The notes under the pieces: model-generated
Database searches by the model: none
The model's input: the letters and a program-made list of their open reading frames with translations, nothing else
What the model was told of the DNA's origin: nothing
NCBI RefSeq assembly: GCF_013408335.1
Contig: NZ_JACBZR010000001.1
Location: forward strand, 5,171,501-5,235,500
Reading direction: 5' to 3'
Length of the DNA stretch: 64,000 nucleotides
Source: Nocardioides panzhihuensis
Lineage (GTDB): Bacteria > Actinomycetota > Actinomycetes > Propionibacteriales > Nocardioidaceae
Part shown: positions 25,354 to 34,119 of the stretch, piece by piece
Layout of the letters: every line of letters begins with the position of its first letter
Numbering within the stretch: position 1 is the stretch's first letter
Translations under genes and position numbers: made by a program

Positions 25354-26796
25354 CTACCTGCCGGCGGGGACCGACTCGGGGGTGGTCGCGGAGTGCGTCG
25401 ACCTCCACCCGATCCCAGTGATGACGGCACCGGCGAGGGCGATGCCGGCCGCGCCGAGGAAGCCGGCCGAGAAACCGTCGGTCATGGCAGCCAGATCGCC
25501 GAGCTGGTCGGAGCCGTACGCAGCGGCGACGACGGTCATCGCCGCCAGTCCGAGTGCGGAGCCGACCTGGTAGCTGGTGTTGACGATCCCGGCTGCGAGA
25601 CCGCCCTCTTCGGGGGCGGCCGCGCCGAGCGCCGTGCTCAGCGACGGGATGAAGGCCAGCGCCATGCCCGCCGCAGTGACCAGCGTGGCCGGGAGCACGT
25701 CGACCGCGAAGCTGCCGTCGGCGTCGATCCGGGAGAGCCAGACCAGCCCGATGCCGAGGACGACGAGGCCGCCGACGGTCATCGCCTTCGGTCCGAACGC
25801 GGCCGTCAGCCGCGGGGCGATGGCCACCATGCCGAGCATGATCGTCACCGTCATGGGGAGCAGGGCGGCGCCGGACGCGAAGGCGCCGAGTCCGAGGACC
25901 TGCTGGAGGTAGAGGTTGATGAAGAAGAACATCGGGATCCAGGCGGCGCCGAGCAGGAGCTGGGCGACGTTGGCGGCCGCCAGGTTCGGCGCCTTGAAGA
26001 TGCCCAGCCGCATGAGCGGCGTCGACGAGCCGGCCTGCAGGGCGACGAAGGCAACGAGCAGGGCGATGCCGATGCCACCGGCGATGAGGGTGCTGGACGA
26101 TCCCCAGCCCACCTCGGGGACGCGTACGACCGCGAACACCACCGCGGCGAGTCCCAGGGTGACGGTCAGTGCGCCGAGCAGGTCGATGCGACCGCGCTGC
26201 GCCGTTCCGGCCGGCATCACGCCGGGCGTCAGGGCGAGGACGACGATGGCGATCGGGATGTTGATGAAGAAGACCCACGGCCAGGACAGGTACTCGGTCA
26301 GCACGCCGCCGAGGAACACGCCGGCCGTTCCGCCGGCCGGGGCGGCCGCACCGTAGAGCGCGAGCGCCTTCGTCAGCTCCTTCGGGTTCGTCCCGAAGTT
26401 CATGAACAGGAGCGTCAACGCCGAGGGCGCGATGAGCGCTGAACCCGCACCCTGGACGGCGCGGCCGGCGATCTCGACGGCGACGCCGTCAGCGAGCCCG
26501 GCGACGAGCGAGCCGACTCCGAGGACCAGCCAGCCGATGGCGAAGATCCGTCGGGCGCCGAGCAGGTCGGAGAGCCGCCCGCCCAGCAGAAGGAGGCCCC
26601 CGAAGGCCACCACGTAGGCGTTGAACACCCAGCTGAGGTCCTGGGGAGCGAACCCGAGATCGCGCTGGATCTCGGGGAGCGCGACTCCGATGATGGAGGT
26701 GTCCATGATGACCATGAACTGGGCGGCGGCGATGAGGCCGAGGGCGAGCCAGCGGCGGCTGTTGGCACCCGCCGCCGGGGATGCTGTGGAAGACAT
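25354..26796 (-). CDS. MFS drug exporter, DHA2 (14-TM) family
   Basis: 480 residues with 14 predicted membrane helices. Motif A is GGRLSDLLGARRIF (about 73-86), motif C-like GAAAPAGGTAGVFLGG (about 149-164), and the first helix contains the D1 motif MVIMDTSIIGVALP. These mark EmrB/QacA-type proton-driven exporters of toxic compounds. Three GGACAG direct repeats lie 48-77 bp upstream on the coding strand, the same box found before the SARP gene, so the SARP protein is the likely activator. Substrate unknown. Confidence 0.9.
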   Translation of the reverse strand: MSSTASPAAGANSRRWLALGLIAAAQFMVIMDTSIIGVALPEIQRDLGFAPQDLSWVFNAYVVAFGGLLLLGGRLSDLLGARRIFAIGWLVLGVGSLVAGLADGVAVEIAGRAVQGAGSALIAPSALTLLFMNFGTNPKELTKALALYGAAAPAGGTAGVFLGGVLTEYLSWPWVFFINIPIAIVVLALTPGVMPAGTAQRGRIDLLGALTVTLGLAAVVFAVVRVPEVGWGSSSTLIAGGIGIALLVAFVALQAGSSTPLMRLGIFKAPNLAAANVAQLLLGAAWIPMFFFINLYLQQVLGLGAFASGAALLPMTVTIMLGMVAIAPRLTAAFGPKAMTVGGLVVLGIGLVWLSRIDADGSFAVDVLPATLVTAAGMALAFIPSLSTALGAAAPEEGGLAAGIVNTSYQVGSALGLAAMTVVAAAYGSDQLGDLAAMTDGFSAGFLGAAGIALAGAVITGIGWRSTHSATTPESVPAGR

Positions 26797-26843
26797 GGTT
26801 CTCTCTTTTCGTCAGGACGGCCGTTCGGCCGCGTGAAGAGAAC

Positions 26844-26873
26844 CTGTCCCGGGTCACTGTCCCTGGTCTGTCC
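26844..26873 (-). promoter_or_regulatory. Triple SARP-type direct repeat before MFS gene
   Basis: On the minus strand GGACAG occurs three times, at 26873-26868, 26862-26857 and 26849-26844, with 11-bp and 13-bp periods. SARP regulators bind direct repeats with about 11-bp spacing. The repeats overlap the last codons of the SARP gene and precede the MFS start by about 50 bp. Confidence 0.6.
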
Positions 26874-29800
26874 GGCCACCGTCCAACCGGGCCAGCGCCT
26901 CCTCCGCCTGCGCCGCCACTGCGAGCTCACCCGCGGTGAGGCCGAGCGCGCGGGCCTCCGCATAGCGCTCTGCCGCCGCCTCCGGCTCGTACGCCTGCTC
27001 GTGACAGCGGGCCAGCGCGAGCGTGGCCCGCGCCGTCATCGCGGGTGTCTCGAGCAGATCGAAGCCCTGGACGGACTCCGTCAACAGCGAGATGGCTGTC
27101 GACCAGTCCTGCTGACGTTCGGCGAGGCGGCCACGTCCGTACGCCGCGAGGACCGACCCGGCGCGGTCCCCGACATGACGGGAGGCCAGCTCCGCCCGGC
27201 GGAAGGCGTCCCGGGCCGACTCCTCATCACCCAGCCCGAGGTGGGTGATACCGAGGTCCGCGAGGGCCCACTGCACGGTGTTGTGGATACCGGCGGACGT
27301 CGCGACGTCGATCGCCTGCTCGAGAGTCCGGGCCGACTCCCGCAGGCGCCCGAAGTGCCGGAGGCCGTAGCCGAGGTGGTACAGGACCGCGCTGTGACCC
27401 CACGGGTCGTCGAGCTGCCGGAACGCGGCGGCGGTGGCCCGCCCGAGGCGGATCGCCGTCGGCTCGTCCCTGGCCTTGAGCGCAGTCTCCAGCCTGACGA
27501 AGTCGGCTACGGCAAGCCCCCATCGATCGCCTCGCTCACGGAACGACTTCTCGGCGGCGTCCAGGAGCGCCGACGACTCCGGGTCCTGCCCATTGACGCC
27601 TTCGACGGCGAGCAGCACCTGCGAGACCGCGGTCCCGTCGGCGTCACCGCACTCACGGAAGATCGCGAGGCTCTCGCGGGCCGCGTCGGCGCATCGTGGA
27701 TGCGGGTGGACGACGCAGGCCCGGGGACGCTCGACCAACGACACCGCCTGAAGCGCGGCGGCCCGTGCCGCGGCCGACCCACGGTCCTGCTCGAGGAGGC
27801 GACGCAGGATCCGGCGGCCCTCGAGATGACGGCCCTGATGCCAGAAGAGGCCCAGCCGGCCGGCGAGCCGGAGGGCGGCGTCGATGTCGCCCGCCGGTCC
27901 TTCGAGCCAGGCGATCGCCGACCGTACGTTGGCCTGCTCATCGACCAGGAGGTGCTTCGCCCGGGCGTCCCCCTGACCACGCATCGCCTGTGCCGACCGC
28001 TCCGCGACCTGGCCGAAGTAGTGCGCGTGCCGGGCTGCCAAGGTGTCGGCCCGGCCCGACTGGGACAGCCGGTCGGCGGCGTACTCACGCAGGGTCTCGA
28101 GCATGCGATAACGCGTGACCGATCCCCGCTCGGCGACGATCAGGGACTGCTCGACCAGCCGGCCCACCGCATGGATGACCTGGCTCGGATCGGTCTCGTC
28201 GTCGGCGAGGACCTGCTCGGCGGCGGTCAGGGTCCAGCCGCCGTGGAAGACGGCGAGACCGACGAAGACGCGCTTCTCGAGGTCGTCGAGGAGGTCGTAG
28301 CTCCAGTCCACGGTCGCGCGGAGCGTGCGCTGCCGGTCCTCCGCCGTCCGTGATCCCGAGGTGAGGAGCGTGAACCGCTGATCGAGCCGGTCGGCGAGAT
28401 CGCTCGGGGACAGCGTGGCGGCGCGGGCGGCGGCCAGCTCCAGCGCCAGGGGCATGCCATCGAGGGCGCGGGCGATGCGGCCGAGGGCGGCGTACGTCTG
28501 CTGGTCGGCCTCGAAGCCGGGGAGGACGGTGGAGATCCGGTGGATCAGAAGCTGTACGGAGGGGGTCGCCGCGATCGCCTCGGCGCCATCGTCCTCGACC
28601 GGTGTCAGGAGCGGCCCGACGAGAGTCTGCACCTCGCTCGGCAGGGCGAGGGGCTCGCGGCTGGTCGCGATGACGGTGAGGCGCGGACAGCGGGTCAGCA
28701 GCTCCTCCACGAGAGTCGCGACAGGGTCGACGAGGTGCTCGCAGTTGTCGATGACCAGGAACAGGTGCTTGTCGGCGAGGAAGTCGACCAAGCGCTGCTG
28801 GAGGTCGATCGCCGCGCCGTCCTGCGGCATCCCGACGGCGGTGGCGACCGCAGGCACGATGTGCTCCCTGCTCCGGATCGCGGCGAGACGGACGAGGACG
28901 GTGCCGTCGGGGAACCGGTCGGCCAGACGCTGGGCCGCATGCAGGCCGAGAGCGGTCTTCCCGGAGCCGCCGGGGCCGACGAGGGTGGTCAGCCTGGACG
29001 CGCCGACCCGGTCGCTCAACGAGACGAGCAGATCTTCGCGTCCGACGAGCGGGGCCAGATCGGTCGGAAGACCGGAGAGCTGTGGCCCGGACCTGAGGTG
29101 GTTGGACCTGATCGCTGGAGTGGACAGGGTGACCTCGCCGGAGGAGCCGAGCGACGGGTCCTGCCGCAGCACGCGCTCGTGGAGCGATCGCAGGGAGGCT
29201 GACGGCTCGAGACCGAGGTCGACGTCCAACGTCGTCCTGGTGCGGGTGAAGACCTCGAGTGCGTCAACCTGCCGGCCCGCGCGATAGAGCGCGACCATCA
29301 GCAGGCCGGCCATGGCCTCATGGGTCGGGTCGGCCCGCAGGAGCGGCTCGAGGTCGGTGACGACCTCCGCGTGCCGGCCCAGCGACAGCGCGATCTGGGC
29401 ACGCTCGGCGTACGCCGTCCGCCGGAGGTCCTCCAGTCGCACGGACTCCGGCACCGCCCAGGACTCGGTGGCGAAGTCGGCGAGCGCGTCGCCGCGCCAG
29501 AGTCCGAGCGCCGCGTCGTAGGCGCCGAGGTCGGCCTCGCTCGGGGTCCCGGCGCCTCCGACCGACGCCCGGACCTGGCGGATCTGCCGCTCGAAGGCCT
29601 CGGCGTCGATCGTCGCCGGATCGACGGCTGCCCGATAGCCGCCGCTGTCGCGTTGCACCAGGTCGAGCCCGGCGTTCTTGAACGTGCGCCGCAGCTTGGA
29701 GACGCGGAGCTGAAGGGCGTTCAAGGGGTCCGCAGGCAGCGACGAGTCGGCCCACAGCCTGTCGATCAGCGCCGAAGCCGGCACGATCCGGCCGCGCGCC

Positions 29801-29928
29801 AGCAGCAGCACGGCCAGCAGGGCCCGCTCCGCCGATCCGGGGATCCGGAGGGCGTCGCCGTCGACCGTCGCCTCGAAGGGGCCGAGCAGCCCGAATCGGA
29901 TGTCACTCGAGGTCGGGGTCGGCAGCAC
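26854..29928 (-). CDS. SARP/AfsR-type regulator (OmpR-like DBD, BTAD, NB-ARC/AAA, TPR)
   Basis: About 1024 residues from a GTG at 29928; the frame is open to 30039, but that extension overlaps the GGACAG boxes and is poorly protein-like. Order: winged helix at 1-90 (IRFGLLGPFEATVDGD), BTAD helical domain about 100-260, NTPase with Walker A VGPGGSGKTAL (about 317-327) and Walker B LFLVIDNCEHL, then C-terminal TPR-like helices. AfsR-like proteins activate secondary metabolism or export genes in response to ATP and phosphorylation. It is divergent from the copper genes at 30073 and tandem with the MFS gene. Confidence 0.88.
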   Translation of the reverse strand: MLPTPTSSDIRFGLLGPFEATVDGDALRIPGSAERALLAVLLLARGRIVPASALIDRLWADSSLPADPLNALQLRVSKLRRTFKNAGLDLVQRDSGGYRAAVDPATIDAEAFERQIRQVRASVGGAGTPSEADLGAYDAALGLWRGDALADFATESWAVPESVRLEDLRRTAYAERAQIALSLGRHAEVVTDLEPLLRADPTHEAMAGLLMVALYRAGRQVDALEVFTRTRTTLDVDLGLEPSASLRSLHERVLRQDPSLGSSGEVTLSTPAIRSNHLRSGPQLSGLPTDLAPLVGREDLLVSLSDRVGASRLTTLVGPGGSGKTALGLHAAQRLADRFPDGTVLVRLAAIRSREHIVPAVATAVGMPQDGAAIDLQQRLVDFLADKHLFLVIDNCEHLVDPVATLVEELLTRCPRLTVIATSREPLALPSEVQTLVGPLLTPVEDDGAEAIAATPSVQLLIHRISTVLPGFEADQQTYAALGRIARALDGMPLALELAAARAATLSPSDLADRLDQRFTLLTSGSRTAEDRQRTLRATVDWSYDLLDDLEKRVFVGLAVFHGGWTLTAAEQVLADDETDPSQVIHAVGRLVEQSLIVAERGSVTRYRMLETLREYAADRLSQSGRADTLAARHAHYFGQVAERSAQAMRGQGDARAKHLLVDEQANVRSAIAWLEGPAGDIDAALRLAGRLGLFWHQGRHLEGRRILRRLLEQDRGSAAARAAALQAVSLVERPRACVVHPHPRCADAARESLAIFRECGDADGTAVSQVLLAVEGVNGQDPESSALLDAAEKSFRERGDRWGLAVADFVRLETALKARDEPTAIRLGRATAAAFRQLDDPWGHSAVLYHLGYGLRHFGRLRESARTLEQAIDVATSAGIHNTVQWALADLGITHLGLGDEESARDAFRRAELASRHVGDRAGSVLAAYGRGRLAERQQDWSTAISLLTESVQGFDLLETPAMTARATLALARCHEQAYEPEAAAERYAEARALGLTAGELAVAAQAEEALARLDGGRTDQGQ

Positions 29929-29965
29929 ATCGAGATCGTAGTCAGAACTGCGCCGGGTGCCGCCC

Positions 29966-30033
29966 GGACACCTGTCCTGGGCCCGACAACGCCGGGACAG
30001 TACGCGGACAGATCCGCCGAGCAGCCTCTGTCC
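29966..30033. promoter_or_regulatory. Cluster of GGACAG/CTGTCC boxes between SARP gene and copper operon
   Basis: CTGTCC at 29972-29977 and 30028-30033; GGACAG at 29995-30000 and 30006-30011, the last two as a direct repeat with an 11-bp period. A GGACAC stands at 29966. This period is what SARP proteins recognise. The cluster can serve the SARP gene (autoregulation) and the secreted metal-binding protein gene at 30073. Confidence 0.6.
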
Positions 30034-30072
30034 TGTCATCGAAAGTCATCGATTCGAGCCAGGAGAGATCAC

Positions 30073-30987
30073 ATGAACGCCATTGCCAAAGTAGGTGCGT
30101 TCGCCGGAGCCGTCGTTGCCCTCGGCGGCCTGGGTTCCGCCGTGGGCGCCTCCGTCGGCCCGCTCGGCGAACCGGAACGCCAGACCCACAAGGAGCACGC
30201 AGCCAACGGCGACGGAAACACCGGCCACGGCGGTCACGCCGGGCACGGCGCGGCAGGAAAGGCGCCCGCGGCCACCGGGCTCAACGTCAGCGACGCCGGT
30301 TACACGCTGGACCTCGTCGAGGACCGCCGGCAGCGCTCGGCCTCCGCCACGCTGCGGTTCCGGATCCTCGGCGACGACCACGAGCCCGTCACCCGGTTCG
30401 AGACCGCGCACGGCAAGTTGCTGCACCTGATCGTCGTACGCCGCGACCTGGCGACCTACGAGCACCTGCACCCGGTGATGGCGACCGACGGCACCTGGTC
30501 GGTCACCGCCGATCTGGCCGATGCCGGGACATACCGGGTCTTCGCAGACTTCCGGCCGGCAGCCGAGGCCGAGGGACTCACGCTCGGTCAGGACCTCTTC
30601 GTAGCCGGCCCCTACGAGCCCGAGCCGCTGCCGCCGGCCGCCGCCACCAGCACGGTCAGCCCCTACCAGGTGGACCTCGACGGTCACCTGGTCGCGGGGA
30701 AGACCTCGCGCCTCACCCTGACGGTGACGACGGACGGTGAGCCCGTCACCGACCTCGAGCCGTACCTCGAGGCGTACGGACACCTGGTCGTGCTCCGTGA
30801 CGGTGACCTGGCCTACCTCCACGTCCATCCCGAAGGCGCGCCCGGTGACGGACGCACCGAGCCCGGCCCGGAGATCACGTTCTCCGCCGAGGTGCCCTCG
30901 GCCGGGACGTACCGCCTGTTCCTCGACTTCAAGCACGCCGGTCAGGTGCGCACCGCGGCCTTCACCGCCGTCGCCGAATCGCACTGA
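30073..30987 (+). CDS. Secreted His-rich, probably copper-binding protein
   Basis: 304 residues, AGGAGAG ribosome site. A signal peptide of about 26 residues (FAGAVVALGGLGSAVGAS) is followed by a His/Gly-rich stretch at about 36-60 (HKEH then GHGGHAGHG) suited to metal binding. Two similar domains follow, each with LHLIVVRRDLATYEHLHPV or HLVVLRDGDLAYLHVHPEG, so the protein is an internal duplication with paired HLHP/HVHP motifs. It precedes copZ and copA in the same direction, pointing to envelope copper defence. No enzyme motif seen. Family members are annotated as heavy-metal-binding or copper resistance proteins. Confidence 0.75.
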   Translation: MNAIAKVGAFAGAVVALGGLGSAVGASVGPLGEPERQTHKEHAANGDGNTGHGGHAGHGAAGKAPAATGLNVSDAGYTLDLVEDRRQRSASATLRFRILGDDHEPVTRFETAHGKLLHLIVVRRDLATYEHLHPVMATDGTWSVTADLADAGTYRVFADFRPAAEAEGLTLGQDLFVAGPYEPEPLPPAAATSTVSPYQVDLDGHLVAGKTSRLTLTVTTDGEPVTDLEPYLEAYGHLVVLRDGDLAYLHVHPEGAPGDGRTEPGPEITFSAEVPSAGTYRLFLDFKHAGQVRTAAFTAVAESH

Positions 30988-31041
30988 CCAGCCATCGACT
31001 CCCTGCCTGAGCAGGGTCCACCACAGAGAAAGGAAAGCACC

Positions 31042-31248
31042 ATGTGCAGCACCACCTACACCGTTTCGGGGATGACCTGCGGCCACTGCGTCGGCTCCGT
31101 CAAGGAGGAGGTCACCCAGATCGCGGGCGTCTCCTCCGTCGACGTCGATCTGGCCACCGGCCAGGTGACCGTCACCTCCGAGAACGAGCTCGACCCCGTG
31201 CAGGTTCAGCGCGCGGTCGAGGAGGCCGGCTACCAGCTGGCCGGCTGA
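31042..31248 (+). CDS. copZ: Copper chaperone CopZ
   Basis: 68 residues, AAAGGAAAG ribosome site. A complete HMA domain: [19 protein letters not shown] with Cys13 and Cys16 in the MTCxxC loop, and the C-terminal [12 protein letters not shown]. It carries Cu(I) in the cytosol to CopA, encoded 75 bp downstream. A strong 14-bp hairpin separates the two genes. Confidence 0.92.
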   Translation: MCSTTYTVSGMTCGHCVGSVKEEVTQIAGVSSVDVDLATGQVTVTSENELDPVQVQRAVEEAGYQLAG

Positions 31249-31255
31249 GCCACCG

Positions 31256-31287
31256 GCGTCGGCTCCCCGTGAGCGGGGAGCCGACGC
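31256..31287 (+). terminator. 14-bp hairpin between copZ and copA
   Basis: GCGTCGGCTCCCCG (31256-31269) pairs perfectly with 31274-31287 across a TGAG loop, 7 bp after the copZ stop and 36 bp before copA. No T-run follows. It can act as a partial terminator or as a 3' stabiliser that keeps CopZ more abundant than CopA. Confidence 0.65.
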
Positions 31288-31322
31288 GAACTTCGATCCA
31301 CCCACCTGAAGGGACACCTGTG

Positions 31323-33590
31323 ATGACCGTCTCCGGAACCTCTGTGCCCACGACCGACTTCGAGCTCGAGATCGACGGCATGACCTGCGCGTCGTGCGCG
31401 AACCGGATCGAGCGCAAGCTCAACAAGCTCGACGGTGTCTCCGCCACCGTCAACTACGCGACCGAGAAGGCCAAGATCTCCGTCGCCGCGGACCAGACCG
31501 ACATCGACACGAGCGTGCTGATCGCGACCGTCGAGAGCGCTGGGTACGGCGCGAAGGAGCCGCGTCCTCAGGCGGGCCCGTCGAGCGGCTCCTCCGATGC
31601 CGAGGCGGCGGACCCGGTCGCCCTCCTCAAGCGGCGGCTGCTGATCAGCGCCGTGCTCACCGTCCCCGTGGTGCTCATGGCGATGGTGCCGGCACTGCAG
31701 CTCGAGAGCTGGCAGTGGCTCTCGCTCACCCTCGCCGCGCCGGTGGTCGTCTGGGGCGCGGCGCCGTTCCACCGGGCGGCGTGGACCAACGCGCGTCACG
31801 GCGCGGCGACCATGGACACGCTGGTCTCCATCGGCACCCTGGCCGCCTTCGGCTGGTCCCTGTACGCCCTCTTCCTCGGCACCGCAGGCGAGCCCGGCAT
31901 GACCCACCCGTTCAGCTTCGCCATCGAACGCACCGACGGGCTCGGCAACATCTACCTCGAGGCGGCAGCAGGCGTCACCACGTTCATCCTCGCCGGCCGC
32001 TACTTCGAGGCCCGCTCGAAGCGCCGCGCCGGCGCCGCCCTCACGGCGCTCCTCGAGCTCGGCGCGAAGGAGGTCGCCGTCCTCCGCGACGGGACCGAGA
32101 CCCGGATCCCGATCGACGACCTGGCCGTCGGCGACCTGTTCGTCGTACGTCCCGGGGAGAAGATTGCCACCGACGGCGTCGTCGAGGACGGCTCCTCGGC
32201 GATCGACGCCGCGATGCTGACCGGCGAGTCGGTGCCGGTCGAGGTGAGCCCGGGAGACACCGTCACCGGTGCCACCGTCAACGCCGGTGGTCGGCTCGTC
32301 GTCCGGGCGACCCGGGTGGGTGCGGACACGCAGCTGGCCCAGATGGCACGGTTGGTCGAGGAGGCCCAGACCGGCAAGGCGGCGGCGCAACGGCTCGCCG
32401 ACCGCATCTCCGGGGTCTTCGTACCCATCGTGATCGCCCTCTCCGCCATCACCCTCGGCTTCTGGCTCGGCGCTGGTGCCGGGGCCGCCACCGCCTTCAC
32501 CGCGGCGGTAGCGGTGCTGATCATCGCGTGCCCGTGCGCGCTCGGCCTGGCGACGCCGACTGCGCTGATGGTCGGGACCGGCCGCGGCGCCCAGCTGGGC
32601 ATCCTGATCAAGGGCCCGGAGGTGCTCGAGAGCACCCGCACGATCGACACCATCGTGCTCGACAAGACCGGTACGGTCACCACCGGCACCATGACCCTGA
32701 CCGATGTGATCGCCGCGCCCGGCGAGGACGCCGACGAGGTCGCGCGGCTGGCCGGCGCCCTCGAGTACGCCTCCGAGCACCCGATCGCCCGGGCGATCGC
32801 GTCCGGTGCCGAGACCCGCGTCGGCACCTTGCCCACGGCAGAGGACTTCGCCAACGTCCCCGGCCTGGGTGTGCAGGGCATCGTCGACGGTCACGCCGTC
32901 CTCGTCGGCCGGGTCCGCCTGCTCGAGGAGTGGAGCCAGTACCTGCCCGGTGAGCTCGCCCTGGCGATGGCCGAGGCCGAGAGCGAGGGCCGTACGGCTG
33001 TCGCGGTCGGGTGGGACGGCGCGGCGCGCGGTGTCCTGGTCGTCAACGACGTCATCAAGCCGACCTCGGCCGCGGCGATCGCGGAGTTCCAGCGTCTCGG
33101 TCTGACGCCGATCCTGCTCACCGGGGACAACGAGACGGTGGCCCGTACGGTCGCCGCCGAGGTCGGCATCCCGCTCTCCTCTGAGACCGTCATCGCCGAG
33201 GTGCTCCCCGAGGACAAGGTCGGCGTGGTCCGCCGACTCCAGGAGGAGGGCCGGGTCGTCGCGATGGTCGGTGACGGCGTGAACGACGCCCCGGCGCTGG
33301 CCCAGGCCGATCTCGGTCTCTCCATGGGCACCGGCACCGACGTCGCCATCCAGGCCAGCGACCTGACCCTGGTACGCGGTGACCTGCGGGTCGCGGCCGA
33401 CGCGATCCGGCTCTCCCGGCGAACGCTGGCGACCATCAAGGGCAACCTGTTCTGGGCGTTCGCCTACAACGTCGCGGCCATCCCGCTCGCGGTCGCCGGC
33501 CTGCTCAACCCGATGCTCGCCGGTGCCGCGATGGCCTTCTCATCGGTGTTCGTGGTGAGCAACAGCCTTCGGCTGCGTCGCTTTCGCTGA
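31323..33590 (+). CDS. copA: Copper-translocating P-type ATPase CopA
   Basis: 755 residues, P1B-1 ATPase. One N-terminal HMA domain (MTCASC, 20-25), then membrane helices from about 105; the transport helix has CPC at 403-405 ([12 protein letters not shown]). The phosphorylated Asp is D447 in DKTGT; the ATP-binding EHPIARA and the hinge [10 protein letters not shown] are present, as is TGES at 300-303. Cu(I) is pumped out of the cytosol. The start is the ATG at 31323, directly after an in-frame GTG; the larger open frame upstream overlaps copZ. No csoR or cueR gene is nearby. Confidence 0.94.
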   Translation: MTVSGTSVPTTDFELEIDGMTCASCANRIERKLNKLDGVSATVNYATEKAKISVAADQTDIDTSVLIATVESAGYGAKEPRPQAGPSSGSSDAEAADPVALLKRRLLISAVLTVPVVLMAMVPALQLESWQWLSLTLAAPVVVWGAAPFHRAAWTNARHGAATMDTLVSIGTLAAFGWSLYALFLGTAGEPGMTHPFSFAIERTDGLGNIYLEAAAGVTTFILAGRYFEARSKRRAGAALTALLELGAKEVAVLRDGTETRIPIDDLAVGDLFVVRPGEKIATDGVVEDGSSAIDAAMLTGESVPVEVSPGDTVTGATVNAGGRLVVRATRVGADTQLAQMARLVEEAQTGKAAAQRLADRISGVFVPIVIALSAITLGFWLGAGAGAATAFTAAVAVLIIACPCALGLATPTALMVGTGRGAQLGILIKGPEVLESTRTIDTIVLDKTGTVTTGTMTLTDVIAAPGEDADEVARLAGALEYASEHPIARAIASGAETRVGTLPTAEDFANVPGLGVQGIVDGHAVLVGRVRLLEEWSQYLPGELALAMAEAESEGRTAVAVGWDGAARGVLVVNDVIKPTSAAAIAEFQRLGLTPILLTGDNETVARTVAAEVGIPLSSETVIAEVLPEDKVGVVRRLQEEGRVVAMVGDGVNDAPALAQADLGLSMGTGTDVAIQASDLTLVRGDLRVAADAIRLSRRTLATIKGNLFWAFAYNVAAIPLAVAGLLNPMLAGAAMAFSSVFVVSNSLRLRRFR

Positions 33591-33656
33591 CGATGAGAAA
33601 CCCAACGTTTCCGCACTTCTGCGCGCTTGTGTGGACAGTCGGCGAGCGGCCTGACG

Positions 33657-34049
33657 ATGATGTCGAACATGAAGATCAATGTTCGCCGAATGGCGTCTGT
33701 CGTTGCCGTTCCTGTGATGCTCCTGGCCACGGCCACCGCCTGTGGCGGCTCTGAGAGCGAGGAGCCGGACTCGAAGCCCGTCGCGGAGGCCGAGGCCGCC
33801 AACAGTGCCGAGGCTGCGCCGTCCGTGCCGGCTGCTGGGGACGTCCCCGACCCGAGGAACGATCCCGACGGCTTCGAGGACTACCTCACCGACATGTACG
33901 TCAAGGCGGGTATGACCGACGACCAGGCGACGTGCATGTCGGCGGCGTTCATGGACAACGTGGACCTCGACGCCATCACCGACCCTGCGTCGGTCTCCAC
34001 GTTGATGGGTGACGAGAAGCTGACGGAAGCCATGGCGAAGTGCGTGTGA
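33657..34049 (+). CDS. Small secreted lipoprotein
   Basis: About 130 residues; three clustered ATG codons (33657, 33660, 33669) could start it. The signal peptide VVAVPVMLLATATACGG ends in a lipobox with the anchor Cys near residue 28. A low-complexity Glu/Ala linker follows. The mature domain (DPRNDPDGFEDYLTDMYVKA and DDQATCMSAAFMD) has two Cys and a helical look. It is a general actinobacterial lipoprotein type of unknown function. It follows copA by 66 bp; a link with copper is only positional. Confidence 0.65.
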   Translation: MMSNMKINVRRMASVVAVPVMLLATATACGGSESEEPDSKPVAEAEAANSAEAAPSVPAAGDVPDPRNDPDGFEDYLTDMYVKAGMTDDQATCMSAAFMDNVDLDAITDPASVSTLMGDEKLTEAMAKCV

Positions 34050-34119
34050 CGACCATGATCGGCTGATCGCCGGTCGCCGCTCCCCGATCTGACAGCCGGG
34101 CACACCTAGACTCCCGAAC

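Noticed and set aside
29929..30039. N-terminal extension of the SARP protein from ATG 30039
   Set aside because: It overlaps the GGACAG boxes, is Arg/Ser-rich and precedes the domain start. GTG 29928 gives the usual N terminus.
33633..33638. Single GGACAG before the lipoprotein
   Set aside because: A lone hexamer without a direct repeat; not enough for a SARP site.
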